From Pseudomonas solani (GTDB lineage Bacteria; Pseudomonadota; Gammaproteobacteria; Pseudomonadales; Pseudomonadaceae), in assembly GCF_026072635.1 (NCBI RefSeq), contig NZ_AP023081.1, positions 2,564,501 through 2,628,500 of the forward strand: a stretch of 64,000 bases of DNA, in the 5' to 3' direction. Under the pieces are notes generated by a model that worked only from the letters and a program-made list of their open reading frames with translations, did not search any database and was not told the DNA's origin. Of the stretch, positions 57,287 through 64,000 are shown piece by piece; within the stretch, counting starts at the first letter, position 1; each line of letters starts with the position of its first letter. The translations under genes and the position numbers were made by a program.

Positions 57287-58438
57287 TCAGTGGGTGGCCC
57301 GCTGCTCCCTGACGCGCACGGCGATGTCCGGTTGGTCGATGAACAGGCCGTCGATGCCGGCGTCGAGGAAGGCGTTGATCTCCGCCTCGACATCACCGCG
57401 CACCTGCGGGTCGCTGCCGTTGCGCAGGTTGGTGGGGAGGAAGGCGTTTTCCGCGCGGAAGGTGTAGGGGTGCACCTTGAGCCCGGCGGCGTGGGCGTCG
57501 GCGACGAAGCGCGTGGGCTGGCCCAGGTTGCCGGCGGCGTCGCGGGGGATCACGTAGGCCTTGTCCGGGCCGACGCCGGCGGCATAGCGGGCGACGGTCT
57601 TGAGGCCGGCGGCGCTGGCCATCTTGGCGTAGGTCAGGCCGGTGCCCAGCACCTGCTGGTCATAGGGCTGGCCGGCGCCGTAGAGCTGGATCAGGCGGAT
57701 GCTGCTCTGCCGGGCGATGCGCTGCAGGTTGTCCACCTCGAAGGACTGGATGTACACCGCCGAGCGGCGGTCGGTGTAGCCGTTGCGCTGCAGGGTGCGC
57801 AGCAGCGGTTTCTCCATGGCCAGGCCGAGCTGCTGGAAGTGGGTGGGGTGCTTGGTCTCGATGTACAGGCCGATGCGCCGCTGCTGGCTGAGCTGCAGGC
57901 TCTTCACCAGGTCGATGATCTCCTGCAGGGTGGGGATCTCGAAGGCGCCGTCCAGCCGTGCGTTGCCCGGGCGCACTTGGGGGATGCGCTCGATGGCCTT
58001 GAGGGTCTTCAGCTCGGCCAGGGTGAAGTCTTCACTGAACCAGCCGGTGAGCGCCACGCCGTCGATGTTCTGGGTGCGCTTACGGTCGGCGAACTCGGGG
58101 TGCTTGCCGACGTCGGTGGTCAGCCCCAGTTCGTTGTCGTGGCGGGCCACCAGTTGGCCGTCGCGGGTCATCACCAGGTCCGGCTCGACGAAGTCGGCGC
58201 CTTGCAGGGCGGCCAGGGCGTAGGAGGCCAGGGTGTGCTCCGGCACATAGCCGCTGGCGCCGCGATGGCCGACCACCAGCGGCGTGCCCTCGCCCTGGGC
58301 ATGGCCCTTGGCGGCGCGGGGCTGCTGGGCGGCCCAGTCGATGGCGGATTGCACCGGGTCCGGCGCGGCGAATGAACAGAGGGGCAACGTCAGGCTGCAG
58401 ACCGCCAGCCAATGCCGCAGGGTGGAAATGGATGCCAT
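57287..58438 (-). CDS. glpQ: Periplasmic glycerophosphodiester phosphodiesterase
   Basis: The 383-residue enzyme has a signal peptide ending SFA-A (about residue 24) and the GDPD barrel: VGHRGASGYVPEHTLASY (catalytic His58, metal Glu67), FVEPDLVMTRDGQLVARHDNEL, GLYIETKHP and the C-terminal DGLFIDQPDIA. It splits glycerophosphodiesters from phospholipid turnover into glycerol-3-phosphate and alcohol. It is the long periplasmic GlpQ type, equal to PAO1 PA0347. AAGGAG eight bases before ATG 58438 fixes the start. Divergent from folA. Confidence 0.92.
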   Translation of the reverse strand: MASISTLRHWLAVCSLTLPLCSFAAPDPVQSAIDWAAQQPRAAKGHAQGEGTPLVVGHRGASGYVPEHTLASYALAALQGADFVEPDLVMTRDGQLVARHDNELGLTTDVGKHPEFADRKRTQNIDGVALTGWFSEDFTLAELKTLKAIERIPQVRPGNARLDGAFEIPTLQEIIDLVKSLQLSQQRRIGLYIETKHPTHFQQLGLAMEKPLLRTLQRNGYTDRRSAVYIQSFEVDNLQRIARQSSIRLIQLYGAGQPYDQQVLGTGLTYAKMASAAGLKTVARYAAGVGPDKAYVIPRDAAGNLGQPTRFVADAHAAGLKVHPYTFRAENAFLPTNLRNGSDPQVRGDVEAEINAFLDAGIDGLFIDQPDIAVRVREQRATH

Positions 58439-58595
58439 GGGGCGTCTCCTTGCGGTAGGGGAAGCGCAAGCCTGCCGCAGGATAGATGACGGTTTGTGGT
58501 GCGCCGCGCGGCAAGTGTTGCGAGGCGTGACCGGCCCGACGGACAGAAAGAAAGGCCGGCTGGCCTGGCCGCTTCGCTCTGGTATTCTCGCCGCC

Positions 58596-59108
58596 ATGAA
58601 AAAGACTCTGCCCCTCTCCCTCATCGCCGCCCTCGCGCAGAACCGCGTGATCGGCCGTGACAACCAACTGCCCTGGCACCTGCCGGCGGACCTCAAGCAC
58701 TTCAAGGCCCTGACCCTGGGCAAGCCCATCATCATGGGCCGCAAGACCTGGGATTCCCTCGGCCGCCCGCTGCCGGGGCGCCTCAACCTGGTGGTCAGCC
58801 GCCAGGCCGGCTTGCAGCTGGAGGGCGCCGAGGTGTTCGCCAGCCTGGAAGAGGCCGTGGTACGCGCCGAAGCCTGGGCCCGTGAGGAAGACGCCGAGGA
58901 AGTGATGCTGATCGGCGGTGCCCAGCTCTACACCCAGGGCCTGGAGCACGGCGACCGCCTCTACCTGACCCGCGTCGAACTGGCCCCGGAAGGCGATGCC
59001 TTCTTCCCGGAAGTGCCGGATGCCGATTGGCACCTGGCCTCCAGCATCGAGCATGAGGCCAGCGACACCAGCCCTGCCTATGCCTTCCAGGTGTGGGAGC
59101 GGCGCTGA
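58596..59108 (+). CDS. folA: Dihydrofolate reductase
   Basis: The 170-residue enzyme reduces dihydrofolate to tetrahydrofolate with NADPH and is the trimethoprim target. The active-site acid is Asp32 in NQLPWHLPADLKHFK, GRKTWDSLGRPLPGR binds NADPH, and VMLIGGAQLY is the glycine-rich motif. The ATG at 58596 fits the family length. There is no strong Shine-Dalgarno sequence in front of it. It complements thyA. Confidence 0.96.
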   Translation: MKKTLPLSLIAALAQNRVIGRDNQLPWHLPADLKHFKALTLGKPIIMGRKTWDSLGRPLPGRLNLVVSRQAGLQLEGAEVFASLEEAVVRAEAWAREEDAEEVMLIGGAQLYTQGLEHGDRLYLTRVELAPEGDAFFPEVPDADWHLASSIEHEASDTSPAYAFQVWERR

Positions 59109-59126
59109 GCCGGCTGCAACATCGTT

Positions 59127-59152
59127 GGTGGACGTAAGAAGCGCCGTCCACC
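59127..59152. repeat. GGTGGACG inverted repeat after folA
   Basis: Perfect 8-bp arms GGTGGACG and CGTCCACC with a 10-nt loop, followed by CTACG, 18 nt past the folA stop and before a convergent gene. Looks like another short extragenic repeat and may help end transcription. Confidence 0.4.
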
Positions 59153-59196
59153 CTACGCCCGGATCCACCCGGTAGGGACTCCGGGCGGCCCCTCGC

Positions 59197-59661
59197 TCAA
59201 ACCTCCAGCTCGCGCAATTCCGCGCGCACCCGCTCGTTTTCGATCAGCAGGAATCCCACCGATATCGGCAGCTTGAAGCGCCGAGGCCCGGCGCTGCCCG
59301 GGTTGATGTGGAGGATGCCGTCGCGGCGGGTGATCAGCGGCTTGTGGGAGTGGCCGGTGATGATGGCGTCGATGCCGCGCGTGGCGAGGTCGGCGGGGAT
59401 GTCCGCCTGGTCGTGGATCAGGTAGAGACAGGTGCCACCGGAGCGCAGGGTGGCGTCGTGAGGGATGCGTTGCGCCCAGTGCTCGGTGTCGTTGTTGCCG
59501 CGCACCACGGTCAGGGGGGCCAGGCGGCGCAGCGTGTCGAGGATCTCGGGCTTGCCGATGTCGCCGGCATGCAGGATGTGGTCGCAGCCTTGCAGGGCCG
59601 CCAGGGCCTGGGGCCGGAGCAGGCCGTGGGTGTCGGCGATCAGGCCGATGCGCAGGGTCAT
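59197..59661 (-). CDS. Metallophosphoesterase (YfcE/MJ0936 type)
   Basis: The 154-residue phosphodiesterase has all calcineurin-like blocks in order: DTHG (10-13), HAGDIGK (about 31-37), RGNND (about 54-58), HDQAD and GHSHKP (about 103-108), then NPGSAGPRR. These bind two divalent metals and cleave phosphodiesters. It is the short YfcE-like form. The physiological substrate is unknown. PAO1 has a similar gene next to folA (PA0351). Confidence 0.9.
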   Translation of the reverse strand: MTLRIGLIADTHGLLRPQALAALQGCDHILHAGDIGKPEILDTLRRLAPLTVVRGNNDTEHWAQRIPHDATLRSGGTCLYLIHDQADIPADLATRGIDAIITGHSHKPLITRRDGILHINPGSAGPRRFKLPISVGFLLIENERVRAELRELEV

Positions 59662-59698
59662 GGAAGGGGCCTCGTTGGAATGCGAGGCCCATTCTGCA

Positions 59699-61078
59699 TC
59701 ACTCGGCGGGGCGCGGGGATTCCGGCAGGAACCAGTTCAGCAGCAGCGCGCAGATGCCGCCGGTGGCGACACCGGATTCCAGCACGTTGCGCAGCGCCGC
59801 CGGCATGTGCGCGAGGAACTCCGGCACCTGCGACACGCCCAGGCCCAGGGCCAGGGACACGGCGATGATCAGCAGCGCGCGGCGGTCCAGTTCGATGCCG
59901 GCGAGGATGTTGATGCCCGAGGCGGCCACCGCACCGAACATCACCATGGCCGCGCCGCCGAGCACCGGCTCGGGCACCGCCTGGATCACGCCGGCCACCG
60001 CCGGGAACAGGCCGAGGATCACCAGCACCACGGCGATCCACAGGCCGACGTGGCGGCTGGCGATGCCGGTGAGCTGGATCACGCCGTTGTTCTGCGCGAA
60101 CACCGAGCTGGGGAAGGTGTTGAACACGCCGGCCAGCAGCGAGTTGGCGCCGTTCACCAGCACGCCGCCCTTGATGCGCTGCATCCACAGCGGGCCTTCC
60201 ACCGGCTGGCGCGAGACCTTGCTGGTGGCGGTGACGTCGCCGATGGCTTCCAGCGAGGTGACCAGGTAGATCACCAGCATCGGGATGAACAGGCTCCAGG
60301 AGAAGCCCAGGCCGAAGTGCAGCGGCATCGGCACCTGGAACAGCTCGGCCTGGTGCATGCCGGTGAAGTCCAGGCGGCCCAGGTAGCCGGCCAGGGCGTA
60401 GCCCACGGCCAGGGCGATGACGATGGCGCAGCTGCGCATCCACACCACGGGGATGCGGTTGAGCACCACGATGATCGCCAGCACGGTGCCGGACAGCAGC
60501 AGGTTCTCGCCATTGGCGAAGGTGCCGTTGGCCATGGCGCCGAAGCCGCCGCCCATGCTGATCAGGCCGACCTTGATCAGGGTCAGGCCGATCATCAGCA
60601 CCACGATGCCGGTCACCAGCGGGGTGATCAGGCGTTTGACGAAGGGCAGGATGCGCGAGATACCCATCTCCACGAAGGAGCCGGCGATCACCACGCCGAA
60701 GATGGCGGCCATCACCGCTTCCACCGGGGTGCCCTGCTTGACCATCAGCGCGCCGCCGGCGATCAGCGGGCCGACGAAGTTGAAGCTGGTGCCCTGGACG
60801 ATCAGCAGCCCGGCGCCGAACGGGCCGAAGCGCTTGCACTGGACGAAGGTGGCGATGCCGGAGATCACCAGTGACATGGAGACGATCAGGTTGGTGTCGC
60901 GCGCCGAGACGCCGATGGCCTGGCAGATCAGCAGGCCGGGGGTGACGATGGGCACGATGATTGCCAGCAGGTGCTGCAGTGCGGCGAGCAGCGCCACCAG
61001 CGGGCGCGGCTTGTCGTCGAGGCCGTAGACCAGCTCGTTGCGGGAGGTGGAAGTGGCCGGGTTTTCCAGTGAACTCAT
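59699..61078 (-). CDS. NCS2-family xanthine/uracil permease
   Basis: The 459-residue membrane protein has about fourteen helices. NCS2 features are QHLLAIIVPIVTPGLLI near the N-terminus, QGTSFNFVGPLIAGG, the central NGANSLLAGVFNTFPSSVFAQNNGVIQLTGI and GGAAMVMFGAVAASGI. The QNNGV and the Glu/Gln residues around it bind purine in XanP/UraA. The QNNG-type motif and general pattern favour xanthine or uric acid over uracil. ATG 61078 is the first in-frame ATG. Confidence 0.9.
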   Translation of the reverse strand: MSSLENPATSTSRNELVYGLDDKPRPLVALLAALQHLLAIIVPIVTPGLLICQAIGVSARDTNLIVSMSLVISGIATFVQCKRFGPFGAGLLIVQGTSFNFVGPLIAGGALMVKQGTPVEAVMAAIFGVVIAGSFVEMGISRILPFVKRLITPLVTGIVVLMIGLTLIKVGLISMGGGFGAMANGTFANGENLLLSGTVLAIIVVLNRIPVVWMRSCAIVIALAVGYALAGYLGRLDFTGMHQAELFQVPMPLHFGLGFSWSLFIPMLVIYLVTSLEAIGDVTATSKVSRQPVEGPLWMQRIKGGVLVNGANSLLAGVFNTFPSSVFAQNNGVIQLTGIASRHVGLWIAVVLVILGLFPAVAGVIQAVPEPVLGGAAMVMFGAVAASGINILAGIELDRRALLIIAVSLALGLGVSQVPEFLAHMPAALRNVLESGVATGGICALLLNWFLPESPRPAE

Positions 61079-61170
61079 GGCGATGGTCCGCAAAAAAGCG
61101 GCGATTCTACCTGAATGGCCGGGGGCGGCGAGGGGCGCTGGTCAGTGGCTTGGCGGGCGCTGCGAAGATC

Positions 61171-61232
61171 TAGGTCGGGTGTAACCCGACATGTGCGGTG
61201 CAGGGCCGCTGCGGGTTTCACCCGCCCTACGG
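61171..61232. repeat. Palindromic repeat TAGGTCGGGTGTAACCCGAC
   Basis: Contains GTCGGGTGTAACCCGAC (perfect 7-bp arms) and GCGGGTTTCACCCGC followed by CCTACGGGC, a two-hairpin extragenic repeat common in Pseudomonas. It just reaches the end of the hypothetical gene at 61227. Confidence 0.5.
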
Positions 61233-61562
61233 GCTTATGGCGCGAATAATCAGGCTCGCGTCGACATTGATCGAGCGCTGACAGCGGTTCAGCGTGTCGA
61301 TCATGCGTTGTAGCGTGGGTTGCAGGTCGATACCGAGTTCTGTGAGGGCATCGAGCTCCTCGAAGCTTTCCAGAACCTCTTTCAACTCTGCGCTGATGGG
61401 CAGGGTCGTGAGGGTGTTGCGGAATACGGGGCGGCCCAGGGACCAGATGCCGGTCTCGGCATTCAGGGCGCCGCTCTTCATGCCTTCAAGAATTCCCCTC
61501 GCAAGCGAGGCGATGTAGAACTCGGCGGCACCTTCTTCGAATTCGAGCTTCAGGTTTTGCAT
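61227..61562 (-). CDS. Small hypothetical protein
   Basis: The 111-residue product is acidic and soluble (MQNLKLEFEEGAAEFYIASLARGILEGMKSG...; ELKEVLESFEELDALTELG). I recognise no domain. It has no signal peptide or membrane segment. The helical, acidic character would suit a partner or immunity-like protein, but there is no toxin gene beside it. A codon pattern of lower GC in the region 61227-61560 than in its neighbours hints at later acquisition. It lies between the NCS2 permease and ilvD. Confidence 0.6.
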   Translation of the reverse strand: MQNLKLEFEEGAAEFYIASLARGILEGMKSGALNAETGIWSLGRPVFRNTLTTLPISAELKEVLESFEELDALTELGIDLQPTLQRMIDTLNRCQRSINVDASLIIRAISP

Positions 61563-61597
61563 GAAGTCTGGCGAGCTCCTATGAGCGGCAATGGGAA

Positions 61598-61627
61598 GAA
61601 AAAGCCCGGCACATGGCCGGGCTTTTT
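61598..61627 (-). terminator. Intrinsic terminator of ilvD
   Basis: 12-bp stem AAAAAGCCCGGC/GCCGGGCTTTTT with a short loop; on the minus strand the T-run directly follows the stem, 17 nt past the ilvD stop. It is symmetrical and may work in both directions. Confidence 0.85.
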
Positions 61628-61643
61628 CGTTCGCGGGTAGCGC

Positions 61644-63485
61644 TTACAGGTCTTCCAGCATCGCCTTGTTGCGCACGGCGCCCTTGTCGGCGCTGGTGGC
61701 GAGCAGGGCGTAGGCCTTGAGGGCGGTGGTCACCTTGCGGGTACGCGGGGCGGCGGGCTTCCAGCCTTTCTTGTCCTGCGCGGCGCGGCGGGTGGCCAGC
61801 TCTTCATCGGACACCAGCAGGTTGATGCTGCGGTTGGGGATGTCGATCAGCACCTTGTCGCCGTCCTGCACCAGGCCGATGGCGCCACCGGCGGCGGCTT
61901 CCGGGGAAGCGTGGCCGATGGACAGGCCCGAGGTGCCGCCGGAGAAGCGGCCGTCGGTGAGCAGGGCGCATTGCTTGCCCAGGCCCTTGGACTTCAGGTA
62001 GCTGGTGGGGTACAGCATTTCCTGCATGCCCGGGCCGCCTTTCGGGCCTTCGTAGCGAATGATGACGATGTCGCCGGCCTTCACTTCGTCGGCGAGGATG
62101 CCCTTCACGGCGCTGTCCTGGCTTTCGAAGATCTTCGCGGTGCCTTCGAACACGTGGATGGATTCGTCCACGCCGGCGGTTTTCACCACGCAGCCGTCCA
62201 GGGCGATGTTGCCGTAGAGCACGGCCAGGCCGCCCTCCTGGGAGTAGGCGTGCTCGACGCTGCGGATGCAGCCTTCGGCGCGGTCGTCGTCCAGGGTGTC
62301 CCAGCGGGTGCTCTGGCTGAAGGCGACCTGGGTCGGGATGCCGGCCGGGCCTGCCTTGAAGAAGGTGTGCACGGCTTCGTCGTCGGTCTGGGTGATGTCC
62401 CACTGGGCGATGGCATCGCTCATGCTCGGGCTGTGCACGGTGGGCACGTCGGTGTGCAGCAGGCCGCCACGGGCCAGCTCGCCGAGGATGCTGAAGATGC
62501 CGCCGGCGCGGTGCACGTCTTCCATGTGGTACTTCTGGATGTTCGGCGCCACCTTGCACAGCTGCGGCACCTTGCGCGACAGGCGATCGATGTCGCGCAG
62601 GTCGAAGGCGATCTCCGCCTCCTGGGCGGCAGCCAGCAGGTGCAGGATGGTGTTGGTGGAACCGCCCATGGCGATGTCCAGGGTCATGGCGTTCTCGAAC
62701 GCCTTGAAGCTGGCGACGTTGCGCGGCAGCACGGACTCGTCGCCTTCGCCGTAGTAGCGCTGGCACAGCTCGACGGCCAGGCGGCCGGCGCGCAGGAACA
62801 GCTGCTCGCGGTCCGAGTGGGTGGCCAGGGTGGAGCCGTTGCCCGGCAGGCCGAGGCCCAGGGCTTCGACCAGGCAGTTCATCGAGTTGGCGGTGAACAT
62901 GCCGGAGCAGGAACCGCAGGTGGGGCAGGCGCTGCGCTCGTACTCGGCGACTTTCTCGTCGGAGCAGGAGTCGTCGGCGGCCACCACCATGGCGTCCACC
63001 AGGTCCAGGCCGTGGTTGGCCAGCTTGGTCTTGCCGGCTTCCATCGGGCCGCCGGAGACGAACACCACGGGGATGTTCAGGCGCAGGGCGGCCATCAGCA
63101 TGCCGGGGGTGATCTTGTCGCAGTTGCTGATGCAGACGATGGCGTCGGCGCAGTGGGCATTGACCATGTATTCCACAGAGTCGGCGATGATCTCGCGGCT
63201 CGGCAGGGAATAGAGCATGCCGTCGTGGCCCATGGCGATGCCGTCGTCGACCGCGATGGTGTTGAATTCCTTGGCCACGCCACCGTTCTTTTCGATCTCG
63301 CGGGCGACCAGTTGGCCCAGGTCCTTCAGGTGCACGTGGCCGGGCACGAACTGGGTGAAGGAGTTGGCGATGGCGATGATCGGCTTCTTGAAGTCTTCGT
63401 CCTTCATCCCGGTGGCGCGCCAGAGGGCGCGGGCGCCGGCCATGTTGCGGCCGTGGGTGGAGGTCTTCGAGCGGTAATCAGGCAT
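61644..63485 (-). CDS. ilvD: Dihydroxy-acid dehydratase
   Basis: The 613-residue Fe-S enzyme dehydrates dihydroxy acids in isoleucine and valine synthesis. The cluster cysteines are in ISNCDKITPGM (about 122) and CGSCSGMFTANSMN (about 195), and GRFSGGTSGLSIGHASPEAA near the C-terminus holds active-site residues. Length and RSKTSTHGRNMAGARALWRAT at the N-terminus are typical. It is followed by its own terminator. It acts downstream of the ilvA product. Confidence 0.97.
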   Translation of the reverse strand: MPDYRSKTSTHGRNMAGARALWRATGMKDEDFKKPIIAIANSFTQFVPGHVHLKDLGQLVAREIEKNGGVAKEFNTIAVDDGIAMGHDGMLYSLPSREIIADSVEYMVNAHCADAIVCISNCDKITPGMLMAALRLNIPVVFVSGGPMEAGKTKLANHGLDLVDAMVVAADDSCSDEKVAEYERSACPTCGSCSGMFTANSMNCLVEALGLGLPGNGSTLATHSDREQLFLRAGRLAVELCQRYYGEGDESVLPRNVASFKAFENAMTLDIAMGGSTNTILHLLAAAQEAEIAFDLRDIDRLSRKVPQLCKVAPNIQKYHMEDVHRAGGIFSILGELARGGLLHTDVPTVHSPSMSDAIAQWDITQTDDEAVHTFFKAGPAGIPTQVAFSQSTRWDTLDDDRAEGCIRSVEHAYSQEGGLAVLYGNIALDGCVVKTAGVDESIHVFEGTAKIFESQDSAVKGILADEVKAGDIVIIRYEGPKGGPGMQEMLYPTSYLKSKGLGKQCALLTDGRFSGGTSGLSIGHASPEAAAGGAIGLVQDGDKVLIDIPNRSINLLVSDEELATRRAAQDKKGWKPAAPRTRKVTTALKAYALLATSADKGAVRNKAMLEDL

Positions 63486-63730
63486 GTCTTCTGTCCTGCA
63501 GGCTGATCAGGTTATAGGTCGTATCGTGAGCGCGGTGGGTGCCGTTGGCAAACGGATGTGGTCGTTGCGTCCGGGGGTGGCGTGAGGGCATCGCGGGATC
63601 ACCGCGCGCTCGGCCGGGGCTCACTGGCCCGCCTGAGGGTGTGGCAGGGAAGAGGGGATTCTAATCCCAGGTGCGCTCCGGGCGGAAGGCCGGGGGCCGA
63701 GCGGTCGGCGCGCACCTGGGTGACCGGGGG

Positions 63731-64000
63731 TCAGTCGACGCGGAAGTTCAGCTCATCGGCGAAGGGGAAGCCGGCGCCGCTGCCCTTCTCGAAGCGCAGT
63801 TCCACTTCCACCGAGGTGGCGCCGGCCGGCACCGTGCCGTAGAGGTTGCGGGCCAGCGGCTGGCCGTTGCGCTCGGCGGCGGTCAGGGCGGGCGTGGCGA
63901 AGGCGGTGCCCGCTTCGACGAAGCCGGTAAGGCCCGGCCAGGTGGCGCCGTCCACGGGGCGCGGGTAGCCGCTCTCGGCCTTGTCGGTGATCAGGTTGTA
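63731..64000 (-). CDS. Unidentified protein, C-terminal 89 residues only
   Basis: The frame is open from the window edge (64000) to a TGA at 63731, so this is the end of a longer gene. The visible part ends ATSVEVELRFEKGSGAGFPFADELNFRVD, and contains YNLITDKAESGYPRPVDGATWPGL. The pattern is beta-rich and resembles an extracellular or periplasmic domain. I do not recognise a family. The 245-nt gap to ilvD holds a possible ilvD promoter (TATAAC near 63513) but no gene I can support. Confidence 0.6.
   Translation of the reverse strand, partial: YNLITDKAESGYPRPVDGATWPGLTGFVEAGTAFATPALTAAERNGQPLARNLYGTVPAGATSVEVELRFEKGSGAGFPFADELNFRVD

Noticed and set aside
63600..63700. GGGATTCTAATCCC-like stretch that resembled a tRNA T-arm on one strand
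   Set aside because: No acceptor stem, anticodon arm or CCA end can be built around it on either strand.

Overview
The window reads as chromosomal DNA of a high-GC Pseudomonas, probably of the P. aeruginosa / P. resinovorans / P. alcaligenes type. The evidence is the uniformly GC-rich coding DNA, the Pseudomonas-style protein sequences, and a gene order that from about 17 kb onward follows in blocks the P. aeruginosa PAO1 region near PA0305-PA0353 (polyamine ABC transporter, acetylpolyamine amidohydrolase, carO, D-2-hydroxyglutarate dehydrogenase/serA, hacB, carP, rpiA, ilvA, rppH, ptsP, lgt, thyA, glpQ, folA, ilvD). The PAO1 comparison is from memory. I saw no rRNA, convincing tRNA, CRISPR, prophage, insertion sequence or integrase.

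Region 1 (1-10481) is accessory catabolism. One minus-strand set encodes an aldehyde dehydrogenase, an orphan periplasmic binding protein, an APC permease and a class III aminotransferase (cut by the window edge). A second minus-strand set encodes a flavin monooxygenase, a RidA-like protein, a DUF1028 protein, an ArgE-like deacylase and, after a gap, a GNAT acetyltransferase. A LysR gene diverges from the second set. Both sets are preceded by the same 66-bp sequence (4466-4531 and 9363-9428), so I infer one regulon for import and breakdown of an unidentified amine or N-acyl amine. This is the best candidate here for an undescribed system.

Region 2 (10488-23640) is polyamine-type transport. 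A minus-strand PotABCD-like ABC operon ends in a frameshifted P1-family peptidase gene and diverges from an RpiR-type regulator. A second, plus-strand PotABCD-like operon follows, then an APC permease and the acetylpolyamine amidohydrolase aphB.

Region 3 (23640-34784) holds carO with a perfect BqsR/CarR-type box, a CarP-like beta-propeller gene, a fumarylacetoacetase-fold gene, divergent D-2-hydroxyglutarate dehydrogenase and serA genes, a tandem 220-bp-period repeat carrying two intrinsic terminators, and small envelope or unknown proteins, including a solute-binding protein whose second lobe is missing.

Region 4 (34757-42674) holds a frameshifted binding-protein gene, two AraC regulators, the AHL acylase gene hacB, a secreted FAD oxidoreductase, and carP with a degenerate BqsR-like box. 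Region 5 (42703-64000) is mostly core: rpiA, ilvA, a membrane/SDR cluster, a HAD phosphatase, rppH-ptsP, an NRDE protein, TSUP-lgt-thyA, a DUF3482 GTPase/DUF2868 pair, glpQ, folA, a phosphoesterase, an NCS2 permease and ilvD. The last gene runs off the window. Short palindromic repeats of two families (centred on GGGAGCGRATTCATYCGYG and on AGCGAAGCGAAACCC) sit in many intergenic gaps.
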